A DNA stretch of 64,000 nt from an uncultured Gammaproteobacteria bacterium. Its GTDB lineage: Bacteria > Pseudomonadota > Gammaproteobacteria > Arenicellales > Poriferihabitantaceae. Location: NCBI GenBank assembly GCA_947259885.1, contig CAMYNW010000029.1, forward strand, positions 31,510 through 95,509, given 5' to 3'. The notes below the pieces were generated by a model. The model did no database searches. It worked only from the letters and a program-made list of their open reading frames with translations, and was not told the DNA's origin. Below, in pieces: positions 43,312 to 53,614 of the stretch (positions within the stretch are counted from its first letter, which is position 1; every line of letters begins with the position of its first letter). A program made the position numbers and the translations under genes.

Positions 43312-45099
43312 TTAGATCAGCCCTGCTAGTCTTAGTCCGTGCACAAAATGCTCGGTATCTTCCGGGTTTCGGTCTGGCTGCACATTCCTCCAGTACTCTA
43401 AATTGAAATTCGGATATGCCTCCAGAACCTTGGAGGCATGAAGGTGTGCTTCTTCCATTTTTCCAAGATAAGCGCAGCTGGCGGCTAGTAATCGCTGTCC
43501 TTCTGTTGGGCTATTCATGCGCATGAGAGTCTGGATGCAGTTCTCGTACCGTTTTAAATTGAAATAAGCCCCGCCGAGATACCACAAATACTGATCAGGA
43601 TAGAACGGGTTAAGAAGTAGTGCACGATTAAGAAGCGTGATTGCTTCTTCTGATCTACCACAATGCCCCAGTGCATCAGCCATGTTAGACATGATGTCGG
43701 TATCATTTGGATTCAGTTTTAGCGCGGTTTCAAATGCGCTTAGACACTCGTCATGTTGTTTCTTATATAGGCTGACAAATCCAAGTTCACCATAGCCGCG
43801 GGCATCGCTTGGATCAATAATTACCGATTCGTGTGCTAAGTCGTATGCTTTTTCTAATGCAAGCTCAGGATTCTTGGTCCAAGAGTATCTCCAGTCTAAA
43901 CTGTGGGTCCTCGATAATGCTGCCATTGCGCGGCTGTAATCTGACTGTGATTCCAGAGCCGCCTGGTACATTTTTCGCGCCTGAATATTTTGCTCTCGAT
44001 TGTATTTAAAGATTTTTTGCTGGCCTTGCAACACCAAGGCATAAGTCTCAATGAGTGCAGGCACCTGGATTTGTCTTAGCGTCTTGTCGGCGGATTGAGT
44101 CTGTACGGCAATAGCAGACGAAATAACGTCGGTTATTTCATCCTGCAAATCAAATATATCTTCGATTTCCTTGTTGTAGCGCTCACGCCATACCGGAATA
44201 CTGGTTGCACTTTCCGCAAGCTCTACGGTGACTCTTAGTCTGCGTCCAGACCTTCTTATGCTGCCGCTTACAACATACTTTGCACCCAATTCGCGACCCA
44301 CCTGCTTGAGTGGCACCTGGCGTCTTTTGTACACAAAGGTCGAATTTCGAGAAATAATTGCGAGAGCATGAAATCGAGACAGGTTCGTAATCAGATCTTC
44401 GGTGACTCCGTCAGCAAAATAATCTTCCGCGTCACCATCACCAAGATTTGAAAAAGGCAGTACGGCAATAGTTGGTTTTTCACCAAGTATCTGATCCACG
44501 GCTTTTTCGGTTATTGGAAGTTTGGGTCGGAGGCTCGCCGACATCAATACTTCCTTGGTGGCCAATTTCACCTGGTAAACCTCGACTGGGTCTGGGATGT
44601 TCTTCAGCTCCAGCGGCCCCATATATTCGAAACCAAGATTCAGTTTGTGCTTCACTTGCTGATACACTGCGCCAGAAATGCAAACGCCTCCGTCACTTGC
44701 GTGGGTCTCAATGCGGGCGGCGATGTTTACGCTGTCACCGACATACTGATTGTTTACCCACATGATGTCGCCCAGATGAACACCTATGCGAAACTTTATT
44801 TGTTTCTCAGGAGTCAGGGTTTCATTTTCTTTGTCTGCTAACTTTTGAACTTCCGCGGCCAGACGCACCGCGTCAATTACGCTATCAAACAGAAAGAAAA
44901 ATCCATCCCCTCGCGTTTGAACAAGTTCTCCGTGAAACGATTTGCCTAGCTTGACGAATTTTCGGATGAGCTTGCCGACCCTGATCGATGTGTCCATTTC
45001 ATCCACAGCCATCCGGCGTGAATACCCAACGACATCTGCGAAGAGAATCGCCCTTAAACGTCTCGGATGTTTTATCTGATGTCTATGTTCTTCGGCCAT
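43312..45099 (-). CDS. Class III adenylate/guanylate cyclase with TPR domain
   Basis: A 595-residue regulator. Residues 14-185 form the cyclase domain (AILFADVVGYSRRM with the first metal Asp; GDGFFFLFDSV; GVHLGDIMWVNNQYVGDSVNIAARIETHA). Residues about 210-330 (PTIAVLPFSNLGDGDAEDYFADGVTEDLITNLSR) are the TolB/FlgO-like middle region of such proteins. Residues about 370-560 hold TPR repeats, e.g. ALKLNPNDTDIMSNMADALGHCGRSEEAI. It makes cAMP, probably in response to protein contacts. It is convergent with the precursor gene, 12 bases apart. Confidence 0.9.
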   Translation of the reverse strand: MAEEHRHQIKHPRRLRAILFADVVGYSRRMAVDEMDTSIRVGKLIRKFVKLGKSFHGELVQTRGDGFFFLFDSVIDAVRLAAEVQKLADKENETLTPEKQIKFRIGVHLGDIMWVNNQYVGDSVNIAARIETHASDGGVCISGAVYQQVKHKLNLGFEYMGPLELKNIPDPVEVYQVKLATKEVLMSASLRPKLPITEKAVDQILGEKPTIAVLPFSNLGDGDAEDYFADGVTEDLITNLSRFHALAIISRNSTFVYKRRQVPLKQVGRELGAKYVVSGSIRRSGRRLRVTVELAESATSIPVWRERYNKEIEDIFDLQDEITDVISSAIAVQTQSADKTLRQIQVPALIETYALVLQGQQKIFKYNREQNIQARKMYQAALESQSDYSRAMAALSRTHSLDWRYSWTKNPELALEKAYDLAHESVIIDPSDARGYGELGFVSLYKKQHDECLSAFETALKLNPNDTDIMSNMADALGHCGRSEEAITLLNRALLLNPFYPDQYLWYLGGAYFNLKRYENCIQTLMRMNSPTEGQRLLAASCAYLGKMEEAHLHASKVLEAYPNFNLEYWRNVQPDRNPEDTEHFVHGLRLAGLI

Positions 45100-45163
45100 A
45101 TGAGCAATTGAAGAACAGCAATCGGCTATTACTGATCATCGCCCCACTTCCACTCATTAATTG

Positions 45164-45835
45164 TTATCTAGATGCAGAGCCTCCGGTGCCTGGCCAAATC
45201 CAGGCATCGGTTGGGCGCGGTCCCAACTCAAGCGTAACCGCTGAATCCAGTGCTGACTCTAATTCTAACCTAGTCTTTTCCCATTCGTCTGCCAATAGCC
45301 CTACATTGACCAGGTCAAAGTGTTCACCTTGATTAAACCAGGCCTCGCGAGAGACGCCTTCGCGGGTAAATCCACAACGCGTAGCGATAATACGCGAGGC
45401 CTCATTGTCAGCGCGAAATACCGTCGCTACTCTGTGTAAACGCAGTTGCCTGAAAGCAAGATCTAGAATCATACAAACCATGCGAATTCCAATTCCAGCG
45501 CCTCGCCACTGTTCTGCAACAAATACAGGCAGTATTGCACTACCATGAAGAGAATTTATCGCCTCGAGGCCGGTCATTCCGACCGCATCACCATCTTGGG
45601 TATCGACCATGAACCACATGCTCTTCCCTTTCTCCCGGTCGGACACTATTGTTTCAACCAGCCGGATCACTTCAGTATGATTGATTGGTACTGGAACCTG
45701 CCGATCAAATATTGAAATATCTTCAATCTGCTGATACCAGTCGGCGACCGTAGTCGCGTCCGATATTTCCATCGGGCGCATACGAAACTTCTGTTTTGCT
45801 CCTGATGGGCCCTCAGTGTGGCGGTTTGCGTCCAT
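45164..45835 (-). CDS. GNAT family N-acetyltransferase
   Basis: A 223-residue GNAT of the RimJ/RimL type. FRMRPMEISDATTVADWYQQI opens the fold; the acetyl-CoA loop is seen in EQWRGAGIGIRMVCMILDLAF; LRLHRVATVFRADNEASRIIATRCGFTREGVSREAWFNQG is the classic end. It could acetylate protein or peptide N-termini. It lies upstream of the cyclase gene on the same strand, about 2 kb from the YcaO cluster; a link to peptide N-acetylation, known for thiovarsolins, is speculative. Confidence 0.85.
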   Translation of the reverse strand: MDANRHTEGPSGAKQKFRMRPMEISDATTVADWYQQIEDISIFDRQVPVPINHTEVIRLVETIVSDREKGKSMWFMVDTQDGDAVGMTGLEAINSLHGSAILPVFVAEQWRGAGIGIRMVCMILDLAFRQLRLHRVATVFRADNEASRIIATRCGFTREGVSREAWFNQGEHFDLVNVGLLADEWEKTRLELESALDSAVTLELGPRPTDAWIWPGTGGSASR

Positions 45836-46042
45836 TCTTTTTCACAGCGTTTTACATAAAAAAATCACCTTATCATGTAAAAAGCCTATTTGCTATTGGT
45901 TAAACGGTAGGTTTTTCCTTACTGACGGTAGTCTCATCTGAACTTATGCGTCGTAGCACTTTTACGCATCTGCGGTTGATCAGATGCCATGATATGATTT
46001 AATCTGATGTACTTGATTTACACAGGAAGTGTTGTTGTAAAG

Positions 46043-46984
46043 ATGAAAACAGCTTACGTCCACGATCCACTATTTCTTCGCCATGATACTGGTGCCGGTC
46101 ATCCCGAAAGGAGTGCCCGTCTGGTCTCTGTACAGGATATGATATCGAGTCAGGATTGGTATCAGTCACTGCAGCAACTCAAACCAAAAGCGGTAGATCG
46201 GGAGTGGATTGAATTAGTTCACAAGCCGGGTTACGCCCACAGAATTCAGAAGGCTTGCGACGCAGGCAAACCTTGGATCGACACTCCAGATGTAGCAGTT
46301 TCACCACAGTCTTGCGATGCGGCGTTGAATGCTACTGGTAGTTTGTTGTCACTGGTGGATCAAGTAATGGCCGAGCGATCTGACAATGGTTTCGCCTCGG
46401 TACGCCCACCCGGACACCATGCCGAACACGATATGGCGATGGGCTTTTGTCTGTTTAACAGTGTGGCGATAGCAGCTAGGTATTTGCAACACCATCACGG
46501 TTTGGAACGTGTATTAATTCTCGACTGGGATGTGCATCATGGGAATGGCACACAGCATACCTTTGAGCGAGACCCAAGCGTAATGTATATCAGCCTGCAC
46601 CAGTACCCTCATTATCCGGGCACTGGGGCCAAGTCAGAAACGGGCATTGGTGAAGGAGAAGGCACGGTGGTGAATTGTCCAATGAGCCCAGGGCTTGGAG
46701 ACGCACACTATCGCCAGGCATTTGAAGAAATTGTGTTACCGAGCGCACGCAATTTTAAACCCGATTTCATTCTTCTTTCCGCTGGATTCGACGCCCATTA
46801 CGCCGATCCGTTAGGTTCCATCGATTTGACCACATCAAGTTATTCCTGGATGACCAAAGCAATGATGGAACTGGCCGATCAATGTTGCGAGGGCAGACTG
46901 GTATCAGTGCTAGAGGGAGGCTACGATCTGCAGGCCCTGGCTGAGTCGGTGACCGAGCACGTGCGGGTTTTACATCAGGGTTGA
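46043..46984 (+). CDS. Histone deacetylase-like (class II HDAC/AcuC) family hydrolase
   Basis: A 313-residue zinc hydrolase. It has TGAGHPERSARL, RPPGHHAEHDMAMGFCLFNSVAIAARY, the zinc ligands in DWDVHHGNGTQHTF, SLHQYPHYPGTGA, SAGFDAHYADPLG and LEGGYDLQAL. In bacteria such enzymes deacetylate polyamines or acetoin-type substrates, or proteins. The start at 46043 gives the family N-terminus MKTAYVHDPLFLRHDTG; an ATG at 46007 is possible. It is a single gene, divergent from GNAT. Confidence 0.9.
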   Translation: MKTAYVHDPLFLRHDTGAGHPERSARLVSVQDMISSQDWYQSLQQLKPKAVDREWIELVHKPGYAHRIQKACDAGKPWIDTPDVAVSPQSCDAALNATGSLLSLVDQVMAERSDNGFASVRPPGHHAEHDMAMGFCLFNSVAIAARYLQHHHGLERVLILDWDVHHGNGTQHTFERDPSVMYISLHQYPHYPGTGAKSETGIGEGEGTVVNCPMSPGLGDAHYRQAFEEIVLPSARNFKPDFILLSAGFDAHYADPLGSIDLTTSSYSWMTKAMMELADQCCEGRLVSVLEGGYDLQALAESVTEHVRVLHQG

Positions 46985-47101
46985 AATATAACCGTTGTCT
47001 TGAACCGGATGCGCCCGTTTGATAGGTGCTCTCAGACAGATTGCTGAGGCCCCTGATTTGATCCGGGACGACGGGTAAACCACTAATAATCCGAGTACTC
47101 G

Positions 47102-48079
47102 CTACTCCGAAAATACCGCGACGGTGTCTTCAAGCGTTTGCTGATTAATCACAGCATGATAAGCCGGTGCGGAATCGCTTCCTCGGAAGGTTTTTTTGAC
47201 AATGCTCTCAAGGTTGGGTCGTTTTTCGCCGGCGGTTGTGCCTTTACCCAGCCCTCCGCCGAACTCGATCAGCACGTCGGCACCCTGTTCGAAAGCTGTA
47301 ACAAGGTTCTTGTGCCATAGTACGGGGTTGAACAACTGCAGGAACAGGCGCGAGCGGATGGAATCAAGGTCTGACTCGTGCATGGCCCCAGTGAAATTAG
47401 AAAGCACGTCAAAAGTCGGCATCTGAAAATCGGTTTTTTCAAGAATTTCGCGAAAACGCCGGGCAGCCTCCACCATGTAATAGGTATGAAAGGCGCCTTC
47501 TGTTTTCAAGCGAGCGCTTCGTTTTCTCGGGAATTTTTTTGCCATTGACGCAGCCAGACGATCCAGGTCTTCGGGTCGGCCCCCTACTACATTCTGTTCC
47601 GGCAGATTACATGCGGCGAGGCCACAGTAATGCTCTTCGGCTAATGTTGTGGCGGACTTAAGGTCGATCATTAAGGCCTCCATTTCTCCCTCACCAAACT
47701 CCCCCATCAATTCACCTCGTTTTTTTACTAGGCTGAGTCCGAGCTCGAAGCTCAATACGCCGGCGGCTACTAGAGCAGAATATTCTCCAAGGCTGTGCCC
47801 GGCAGCCATTCTTGGTGTAAGTTTGTTTTCAGTCATTTCAGTAAACACTCTGTAACAGGCAATTTCGTGAGTTAGCAACGCCGGCTGGGTAAAGCGGGTC
47901 AAGTTTATTTCCGCTTTTGGATCTTCAAACGAAAGACTGGCAATGTCATAACCGAGGACATCGCTGGCTTCTCCATAAGTATCACGAACGATTTTATGAT
48001 TATCGAAAAGGTCCTTGCCGATCCCTGGATACTGGGAGCCCTGACCGGGAAACAACAGTGCGACGGAGCTGGAAGACAT
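47102..48079 (-). CDS. ACP S-malonyltransferase (FabD-like)
   Basis: A 325-residue acyltransferase. The start VALLFPGQGSQYPGIG, the nucleophile motif AAGHSLGEYSALVAAG, and the catalytic His in GAFHTYYM are present. The region FGEGEMEALMIDL replaces the usual Q-rich loop. It is about 15 residues longer than E. coli FabD and is not in a fatty-acid cluster, so it may serve a special carrier protein or polyketide-like pathway. Long in-frame sequence upstream of 48079 crosses the folD promoter region and is not coding. Confidence 0.85.
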   Translation of the reverse strand: MSSSSVALLFPGQGSQYPGIGKDLFDNHKIVRDTYGEASDVLGYDIASLSFEDPKAEINLTRFTQPALLTHEIACYRVFTEMTENKLTPRMAAGHSLGEYSALVAAGVLSFELGLSLVKKRGELMGEFGEGEMEALMIDLKSATTLAEEHYCGLAACNLPEQNVVGGRPEDLDRLAASMAKKFPRKRSARLKTEGAFHTYYMVEAARRFREILEKTDFQMPTFDVLSNFTGAMHESDLDSIRSRLFLQLFNPVLWHKNLVTAFEQGADVLIEFGGGLGKGTTAGEKRPNLESIVKKTFRGSDSAPAYHAVINQQTLEDTVAVFSE

Positions 48080-48279
48080 GACGGTTAGGTGACTGTTTAG
48101 ACGCCGTGGATTATACCTCAGCGACAGTTTCCTCACGGCGTTTGGCGTAGGCGTGGTCCATTGTTTAACCTTATGCCGTCGTTTAAACAAAAACCCAGGA
48201 CGTTTGCTAAGTGTCAGGAAGCACTTGAGGCGGTAGAATCGCGGGTTAAAATTACAACTCAAATAAAGGCGAAAACATA

Positions 48280-49164
48280 ATGGCAACAGTTATTGATGGC
48301 AAGGCATATGCCGCTGACCTGCGTAGTCGTGTGGCCGAAGCGGTCTCTGTGCTGATTACTAATCACCGCGTAAAACCTGGTTTAGCTGTTGTACTGGTAG
48401 GTGAAGATCCCGCGAGCCAGGTCTATGTCCGTAACAAGGGAAAGCAAACCACAGAGACAGGCATGGAGTCCGTTGAACACAAATTGCCGGCAGAAACCAG
48501 TGAACAAGATTTGCTGGCGCTAATTGATAAACTTAATAACGACCCGGGGATAAACGGAATCCTTGTACAGCTACCTTTGCCAAAGCATATCGACGAGTCT
48601 AAGGTGATTAACACCATTAATGTTGACAAAGACGTTGATGGTTTTCATATTCAAAATGTTGGTAAGCTTTCCATTGGGGTGGATTCGCTTGTGCCCTGCA
48701 CCCCGGCCGGTTGCATTTTATTGTTAAAAGACCAGATCGGAGATCTGACAGGGAAAAACGCAGTAGTCGTTGGTCGTTCCAATATCGTGGGTAAGCCTGT
48801 TTCGATGTTGTTGCTGAAAGAACACTGCACTGTCACCATTGCTCATTCCCGCACCAGCGATTTGCCTGCGGTGTGCAGGGGTGCGGATATTCTAGTGGCA
48901 GCGGTGGGTGTGCCGGAACTGGTGAAGGGGGATTGGATCAAACCCGGTGCAACGGTTATCGATGTGGGCATCAATCGAATTGAGGCTGAGGGCGGCAAAA
49001 CACGGTTGGTCGGAGATGTTGATTATGCAGAGGCGAGCAAAGTAGCGGGTGCGATCACCCCTGTTCCCGGCGGTGTCGGACCGATGACCATTGCTTGTTT
49101 GCTGCGCAATACCGTTATTGCGGCTTGTCGTCAGCGCGGGATCGATATACCTGCAGCCTTATGA
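48280..49164 (+). CDS. folD: Bifunctional methylenetetrahydrofolate dehydrogenase/cyclohydrolase
   Basis: A 294-residue enzyme interconverting 5,10-methylene-, methenyl- and 10-formyl-tetrahydrofolate with NADP. Motifs are [28 protein letters not shown] with the catalytic Lys, [43 protein letters not shown] and [15 protein letters not shown]. Length is normal. It is transcribed alone, divergent from the FabD-like gene. Confidence 0.97.
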   Translation: MATVIDGKAYAADLRSRVAEAVSVLITNHRVKPGLAVVLVGEDPASQVYVRNKGKQTTETGMESVEHKLPAETSEQDLLALIDKLNNDPGINGILVQLPLPKHIDESKVINTINVDKDVDGFHIQNVGKLSIGVDSLVPCTPAGCILLLKDQIGDLTGKNAVVVGRSNIVGKPVSMLLLKEHCTVTIAHSRTSDLPAVCRGADILVAAVGVPELVKGDWIKPGATVIDVGINRIEAEGGKTRLVGDVDYAEASKVAGAITPVPGGVGPMTIACLLRNTVIAACRQRGIDIPAAL

Positions 49165-49246
49165 AAACTTAAGAAAAGGAACGCGGAATTGGATGCAGAC
49201 TAAAGCGCATTTAAAACCGCTTGGATTTGTCAGTACCAACTCCGAA

Positions 49247-49861
49247 TCAATTCAAACCAGATATATAAGTCGCGAGCTCTTCAATCTGTTGCTCAGAGAG
49301 CGGGTAGGCTATAGGGCTCATCATCAGGTTCTTACGCTGGCCTGATTTGTAAGCAAGAAGCTGTGACTGAAGATACTCCTTGGAAAGACCTGAGAGACGG
49401 GGGAATAAGGGTCCTATACCGCTGCCGTTAGGACTGTGACATCCCATACACGCCGGAATATTGAACTCAGCGTAACCCGCTTTGTACAAAGATTGTCCTG
49501 CCAATGCGGTTTGTTCCTGATCTGGTGTGATCGATCCTTTATGCGCTGGTAATGAGCTATAGTATGCGTCTATATCTGCCATATCCTGATCGCTCAATGC
49601 TGCAACCATGCCGCCCATAATCGCATTCACGCGTCCACCGTCAGCACCTAATTTGAACATTTTCAGTTGGGTCGCAATATAACCCGGCACCTGGCCCGCG
49701 AGGCTGGGATTTTCAGGCGTGGTACCAATACCATCCTGGCCATGGCAGGCCGCGCAAGTAACGATTTTAGATTTTCCGGCTTCGGCGTCACCGCTCTGCG
49801 CAAATAAAAGTGAAGGGGCAAGCAGCACAATACCCACCAGCATCGACAATATTCGTGTCAT
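49247..49861 (-). CDS. Cytochrome c4, diheme, periplasmic
   Basis: A 204-residue protein with a signal peptide (residues 1-21) and two cytochrome c domains of about 90 residues. The heme sites are CAACH near residue 36 and CMGCH near residue 138; axial methionines are expected in AIMGGMV and MMSPIAYPL. It carries electrons to terminal oxidases. It is divergent from engB with 83 bases between starts, an arrangement widespread in Gammaproteobacteria. Confidence 0.94.
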   Translation of the reverse strand: MTRILSMLVGIVLLAPSLLFAQSGDAEAGKSKIVTCAACHGQDGIGTTPENPSLAGQVPGYIATQLKMFKLGADGGRVNAIMGGMVAALSDQDMADIDAYYSSLPAHKGSITPDQEQTALAGQSLYKAGYAEFNIPACMGCHSPNGSGIGPLFPRLSGLSKEYLQSQLLAYKSGQRKNLMMSPIAYPLSEQQIEELATYISGLN

Positions 49862-49944
49862 TTGTAAACCTGTAAATTGTCCCCTGAATAAAGGGCGTAA
49901 AGCGTAAAATCGAGCGAGAAGTATATCAAATATAATCTCTTAAG

Positions 49945-50556
49945 GTGTCCACCAAAGTGATCGAGTATTCCCGGGCGCACTACCTTCTCAGCGCCCACCT
50001 CCCGACCCAGTTATTACCGGACGAAGGAGCGGAGGTGGCGTTTGCCGGCCGTTCCAATGTGGGTAAATCAAGCGCGATAAACGCGATCACAAACCAGACC
50101 AACCTGGCTAAAACCAGTAAAACTCCAGGTCGTACACAACAGATCAACTTTTTTGAGTTGGACGCCGAAAATCGACTGGTAGATCTGCCAGGATACGGCT
50201 ATGCGCGCGCACCGGCACACCTTCGAGAGCACTGGGGGGCGTTTGTAACCCGCTATGTGAGCAGTCGGAAGTGCCTGCGAGGACTAGTTCTTCCTATGGA
50301 TATACGCCGACCACTTACAGACCTCGATCTGGCGATGTTGAATCTATGCTGGGAGTCGAATCTTCGGGCGCATATCCTGCTTACCAAAGCTGACAAACTC
50401 GGGCGCGGAAAATCCTCCAATATTTTGCACCAGGTCAGAGGTCAACTTGAGAACCAGCAGTTTACGACCGTTCAGATTTTTTCAGCGCTAAAAAAACAAG
50501 GGATTGATGAAGCCAGGCAAAAGATAACTGAGCTCTTATTAGTCCAACAAGACTGA
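49945..50556 (+). CDS. engB: Ribosome biogenesis GTPase EngB/YihA
   Basis: A 203-residue GTPase. P-loop GRSNVGKSSAINAI, G2/G3 region SKTPGRTQQINFFEL with LVDLPGYGYARAP, and G4 LLTKADKL are all present. It is needed for 50S assembly. GTG start, with TAAGG in front. It lies back to back with cytochrome c4 and is followed by proA after 87 bases. Confidence 0.95.
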   Translation: MSTKVIEYSRAHYLLSAHLPTQLLPDEGAEVAFAGRSNVGKSSAINAITNQTNLAKTSKTPGRTQQINFFELDAENRLVDLPGYGYARAPAHLREHWGAFVTRYVSSRKCLRGLVLPMDIRRPLTDLDLAMLNLCWESNLRAHILLTKADKLGRGKSSNILHQVRGQLENQQFTTVQIFSALKKQGIDEARQKITELLLVQQD

Positions 50557-50643
50557 GAAGCATTGCCAGGCTTCTGCTGCCGCAGTCGTAATATCGCTCG
50601 GTTTCTCTTAGAATGTGTGGCCGAAGCAGAACCGACTAAACAT

Positions 50644-51933
50644 ATGCAATCCGGCCAGGCCATTAAACTTGATGCAATAGACATTGAGAAATATATGCAG
50701 TCCGTGGGTGAGCGTGCCCGTAAGGCTGCCAGTCTGATCGCAAAAACCCCTACAGATGACAAGAACCGTGCGCTGCGATCAATAGCCGATCGGATCATGG
50801 AAAACGAGGCCGCTATTCTAAAGGCCAATCGAATCGACATGCAGAACGGTCGTGAGATCAATCTGACCAGTGCGCTACTGGACCGGCTTGAACTCAATCC
50901 AGAGCGTATTGCAGCCATGGCACAGGGTTGTCGTCAGGTTGCTGACTTGCCCGATCCCGTCGGAGAGATGACGCCGTTTGAGACCCGGCCAAGTGGTATA
51001 AAAGTTGGCAAGATGCGAGTGCCTCTCGGGGTAATAGGGATCATCTATGAGTCCAGGCCTAATGTCACCATAGACGCGGCATCGCTGTGCCTGAAGGCGG
51101 GAAACACCGCGATTTTGCGTGGTGGATCTGAGGCTATTAACTCCAATAAGGCCATTGCGGTATGTATAGATCATGGACTTGCCCAGGCTGGCCTCACCAC
51201 CGACTGTGTGCAGTTAATCGAAACAACTGATCGGGCTGCGGTCGGGGCGTTGATTACCGCCAGCGAGTACGTTGATATTATAATTCCGCGCGGAGGAAAA
51301 GGATTGATCGAACGGGTTAGTCGTGAAGCATCAGTACCGGTAATCAAGCACCTTGATGGAATCTGTCATGTCTACATCGATGACGATGCGGACGAGACCA
51401 AGGCAATAGACGTTGCGTTCAATGCTAAAGCGAGACGTTACGGCATTTGCGGCGCGATGGAGACATTACTGGTGGCTGAGTCCGTTGCGCACAAAGTACT
51501 ACCGGTTCTCGCGCGCCAATTTGCAGAAAAAGGAGTCGAATTACGAGGCTGTGGAAGAAGCCGAAACCTGGTGCCGGAAATGCTCGTCGCGACAGAGCAG
51601 GACTGGGACACAGAGTACCTCGACGCGGTGCTCGCCGTTAAAGTAGTGGACGGACTGGATCAAGCCATCGACCATATTAATAAACATGGTTCAAATCATA
51701 CCGACTCCATCATTACCGAGAACCGGGCCCATAGTGATCGGTTTATTCGCGAGGTAGACTCGAGCTCTGTCATGGTAAATGCCTCCACGCAATTTGCTGA
51801 CGGGTTCGAATACGGTCTCGGTGCGGAAATCGGAATCAGTACTAATAAGTTGCACGTGCGTGGTCCGGTCGGTCTTGAGGGACTGACAACGCAAAAGTAC
51901 GTGGTGGTTGGCGAAGGGACGATTAGGCAATAG
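50644..51933 (+). CDS. proA: Glutamate-5-semialdehyde dehydrogenase
   Basis: A 429-residue enzyme of proline synthesis, reducing gamma-glutamyl phosphate. It has [49 protein letters not shown], the catalytic Cys in [12 protein letters not shown] and HGSNHTDSI. The start at 50644 matches the family; upstream in-frame codons overlap the region after engB. nadD, which often follows proA or holA in this group, is not seen. Confidence 0.94.
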   Translation: MQSGQAIKLDAIDIEKYMQSVGERARKAASLIAKTPTDDKNRALRSIADRIMENEAAILKANRIDMQNGREINLTSALLDRLELNPERIAAMAQGCRQVADLPDPVGEMTPFETRPSGIKVGKMRVPLGVIGIIYESRPNVTIDAASLCLKAGNTAILRGGSEAINSNKAIAVCIDHGLAQAGLTTDCVQLIETTDRAAVGALITASEYVDIIIPRGGKGLIERVSREASVPVIKHLDGICHVYIDDDADETKAIDVAFNAKARRYGICGAMETLLVAESVAHKVLPVLARQFAEKGVELRGCGRSRNLVPEMLVATEQDWDTEYLDAVLAVKVVDGLDQAIDHINKHGSNHTDSIITENRAHSDRFIREVDSSSVMVNASTQFADGFEYGLGAEIGISTNKLHVRGPVGLEGLTTQKYVVVGEGTIRQ

Positions 51934-52032
51934 CTGCTAGCACAATCATTCTGAAGAAAGTGCGCGGCACCCGGTTAAGGATCTCAGTAAGCTTCCAGAG
52001 GTCCCAGATCGGAGTCCAGGAGGATGAGGTTC

Positions 52033-53058
52033 TCAAGGAATCCGGATGCCACAAATCCCAAGACCGATACTCTCGATCTCCTCCCAGATATTTTTTCTCT
52101 GCAGTGGAGCACGACCCTTGAGCTGCAAATCCGCGCGTGCCAAGCGGCGCAATAGACTCTGGCACTGACCCACGGACAATCGTCGCAGGGCTTTACTCAT
52201 GATGCCGGTGCGTGCACCCCATACCCCAAGGCGCTGGAACTGGTTGCGCGGATTACCGCCCTGCTGCTGCATTGTCGCCAGCCTGCACAGCGTCCGAGTT
52301 TCCCGGGTTAGTGACCAAAGGATCAAGATGGGTTCGACTTGCTCTTGTTTAAGACTTTGCAGTATGCGAGTGGCACGATGGGCGGTTCCTGCAAGGCACG
52401 CATCGACGAAGTTAAAAGCGTTAAATCTTGCGTGATCAGCAATAGAATCTTCCACCAGCTTTAAAGTGATCTTCTCGCTATTAGCCAGTAGCCCCAAGAG
52501 GTTAATCTGCTGCGCGGCAGCGAGCAGATTGCCTTCAACAAAATGGGCAAGGCGAGGTACCACATCACGCTCAAATTCAAGCCCCTGTCCCCGCATACGC
52601 AGGGCGATCCAATCAGGAAGTTTTTCCGGACCAATTACCGGACATTCGATGGTGACCGCATGGGACTCCAGAGTTTTAAACCATTTACTATTCTGGGCGC
52701 GCTTTTCAATTGCTCCGGCAATAATTACCAGGGTTGTGTCTGGGGACTGCACGGATTCGGTATATTCCACTAGCGCTTTGGACCCTGCATCGCCGGGTTT
52801 GCCGCTAGGAATACGCAGTTCGATGAGCTTTTTATCCGAGAACAAGGACATCGACTGTCCGCCCTCAAATAGCTGATTCCAGTCAAAACCCGTTTCCACG
52901 GAGTATCGAAGTCTTTCTGTGAACCCCTCGGTTCGAGCCTGAGTTCTTAGGAGATCCAGAGATTCTTCGACCAGAAGGGTTTCGCTGCCAAACAATAAAT
53001 AAATTGGTGCCAACCCTTGGCTGAGCTGCTGAGGAAAAGAGGCGTAGCTGACCCGCAT
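52033..53058 (-). CDS. holA: DNA polymerase III subunit delta
   Basis: A 341-residue clamp-loader subunit. The opening IYLLFGSETLLVEESLDLLRTQA and later SLFSDKKLIELRIPSGKPGDAGSKALVEY and HFVEGNLLAAAQQINLLGLL are characteristic. The family lacks a working P loop. It is the third gene of the conserved order leuS-lptE-holA, 22 bases after lptE. About 100 bases without a gene separate it from proA. Confidence 0.94.
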   Translation of the reverse strand: MRVSYASFPQQLSQGLAPIYLLFGSETLLVEESLDLLRTQARTEGFTERLRYSVETGFDWNQLFEGGQSMSLFSDKKLIELRIPSGKPGDAGSKALVEYTESVQSPDTTLVIIAGAIEKRAQNSKWFKTLESHAVTIECPVIGPEKLPDWIALRMRGQGLEFERDVVPRLAHFVEGNLLAAAQQINLLGLLANSEKITLKLVEDSIADHARFNAFNFVDACLAGTAHRATRILQSLKQEQVEPILILWSLTRETRTLCRLATMQQQGGNPRNQFQRLGVWGARTGIMSKALRRLSVGQCQSLLRRLARADLQLKGRAPLQRKNIWEEIESIGLGICGIRIP

Positions 53059-53080
53059 CCGGATTTAACCCGGGATGGTA

Positions 53081-53560
53081 TTAAATTCTGCTCAGACGCC
53101 TCAGGATCTGAAGCACAATTTCCTTGCGCATGTCCTCCCGCAAAAACTCTTCCTCTTCTTCTGACTGGAGCTGCAGCAAGGGGTCATATTCAAAAACACG
53201 TTTTTGCACGATACGTTGATTGATCTGCAGCTCATCGCCTGACCCGCTGAGCACATCGTAACCGATCCGATAGCGCAGGTCGTAAGATGTAGCCAGGCCG
53301 CTGGCATCAGTAGTGCGCACCTCGCGCTCGTAATCCGTCTGCGTTAACAGGAGCACCGCCGCAGACTTGTCTTCGGTATTAGTGACATTGACCCCAGCGC
53401 TTTCGAGCGCATCCTCAAGCTCATCCACAAGATCGGGATCTTTCCCGGAAACAGCCATAGTGGTGAGGGAATCCGGAATATCCACGTTACCCCGCAGGTG
53501 GAAACCACAGCCGCTGACAAGCGAAAAACAAGTCAGAATCAGGAGCAGGCGTCTGGTCAT
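53081..53560 (-). CDS. lptE: LPS-assembly lipoprotein LptE
   Basis: A 159-residue outer-membrane lipoprotein that plugs LptD. The signal ends in a lipobox, VSGC, near residue 18, followed by GFHLRGNVDIPDSLTTMAVSG. The C-terminal part is strongly acidic and helical. Location between leuS and holA is the classical one. Confidence 0.93.
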   Translation of the reverse strand: MTRRLLLILTCFSLVSGCGFHLRGNVDIPDSLTTMAVSGKDPDLVDELEDALESAGVNVTNTEDKSAAVLLLTQTDYEREVRTTDASGLATSYDLRYRIGYDVLSGSGDELQINQRIVQKRVFEYDPLLQLQSEEEEEFLREDMRKEIVLQILRRLSRI

Positions 53561-53614
53561 TACTTAAGTCCCCAGGAATATATTTCGAGCAGTATCGGCC
53601 AGCTATTATAAGGC

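Noticed and set aside
48080..48286. 69-residue N-terminal extension of the FabD-like protein
   Set aside because: It overlaps the folD start, is basic and without homology features, and the family starts at the Met before VALLFPGQGSQ.
51923..52165. 80-residue minus-strand frame overlapping holA
   Set aside because: A shifted frame of the holA 3' end; it does not resemble NadD or any other family.
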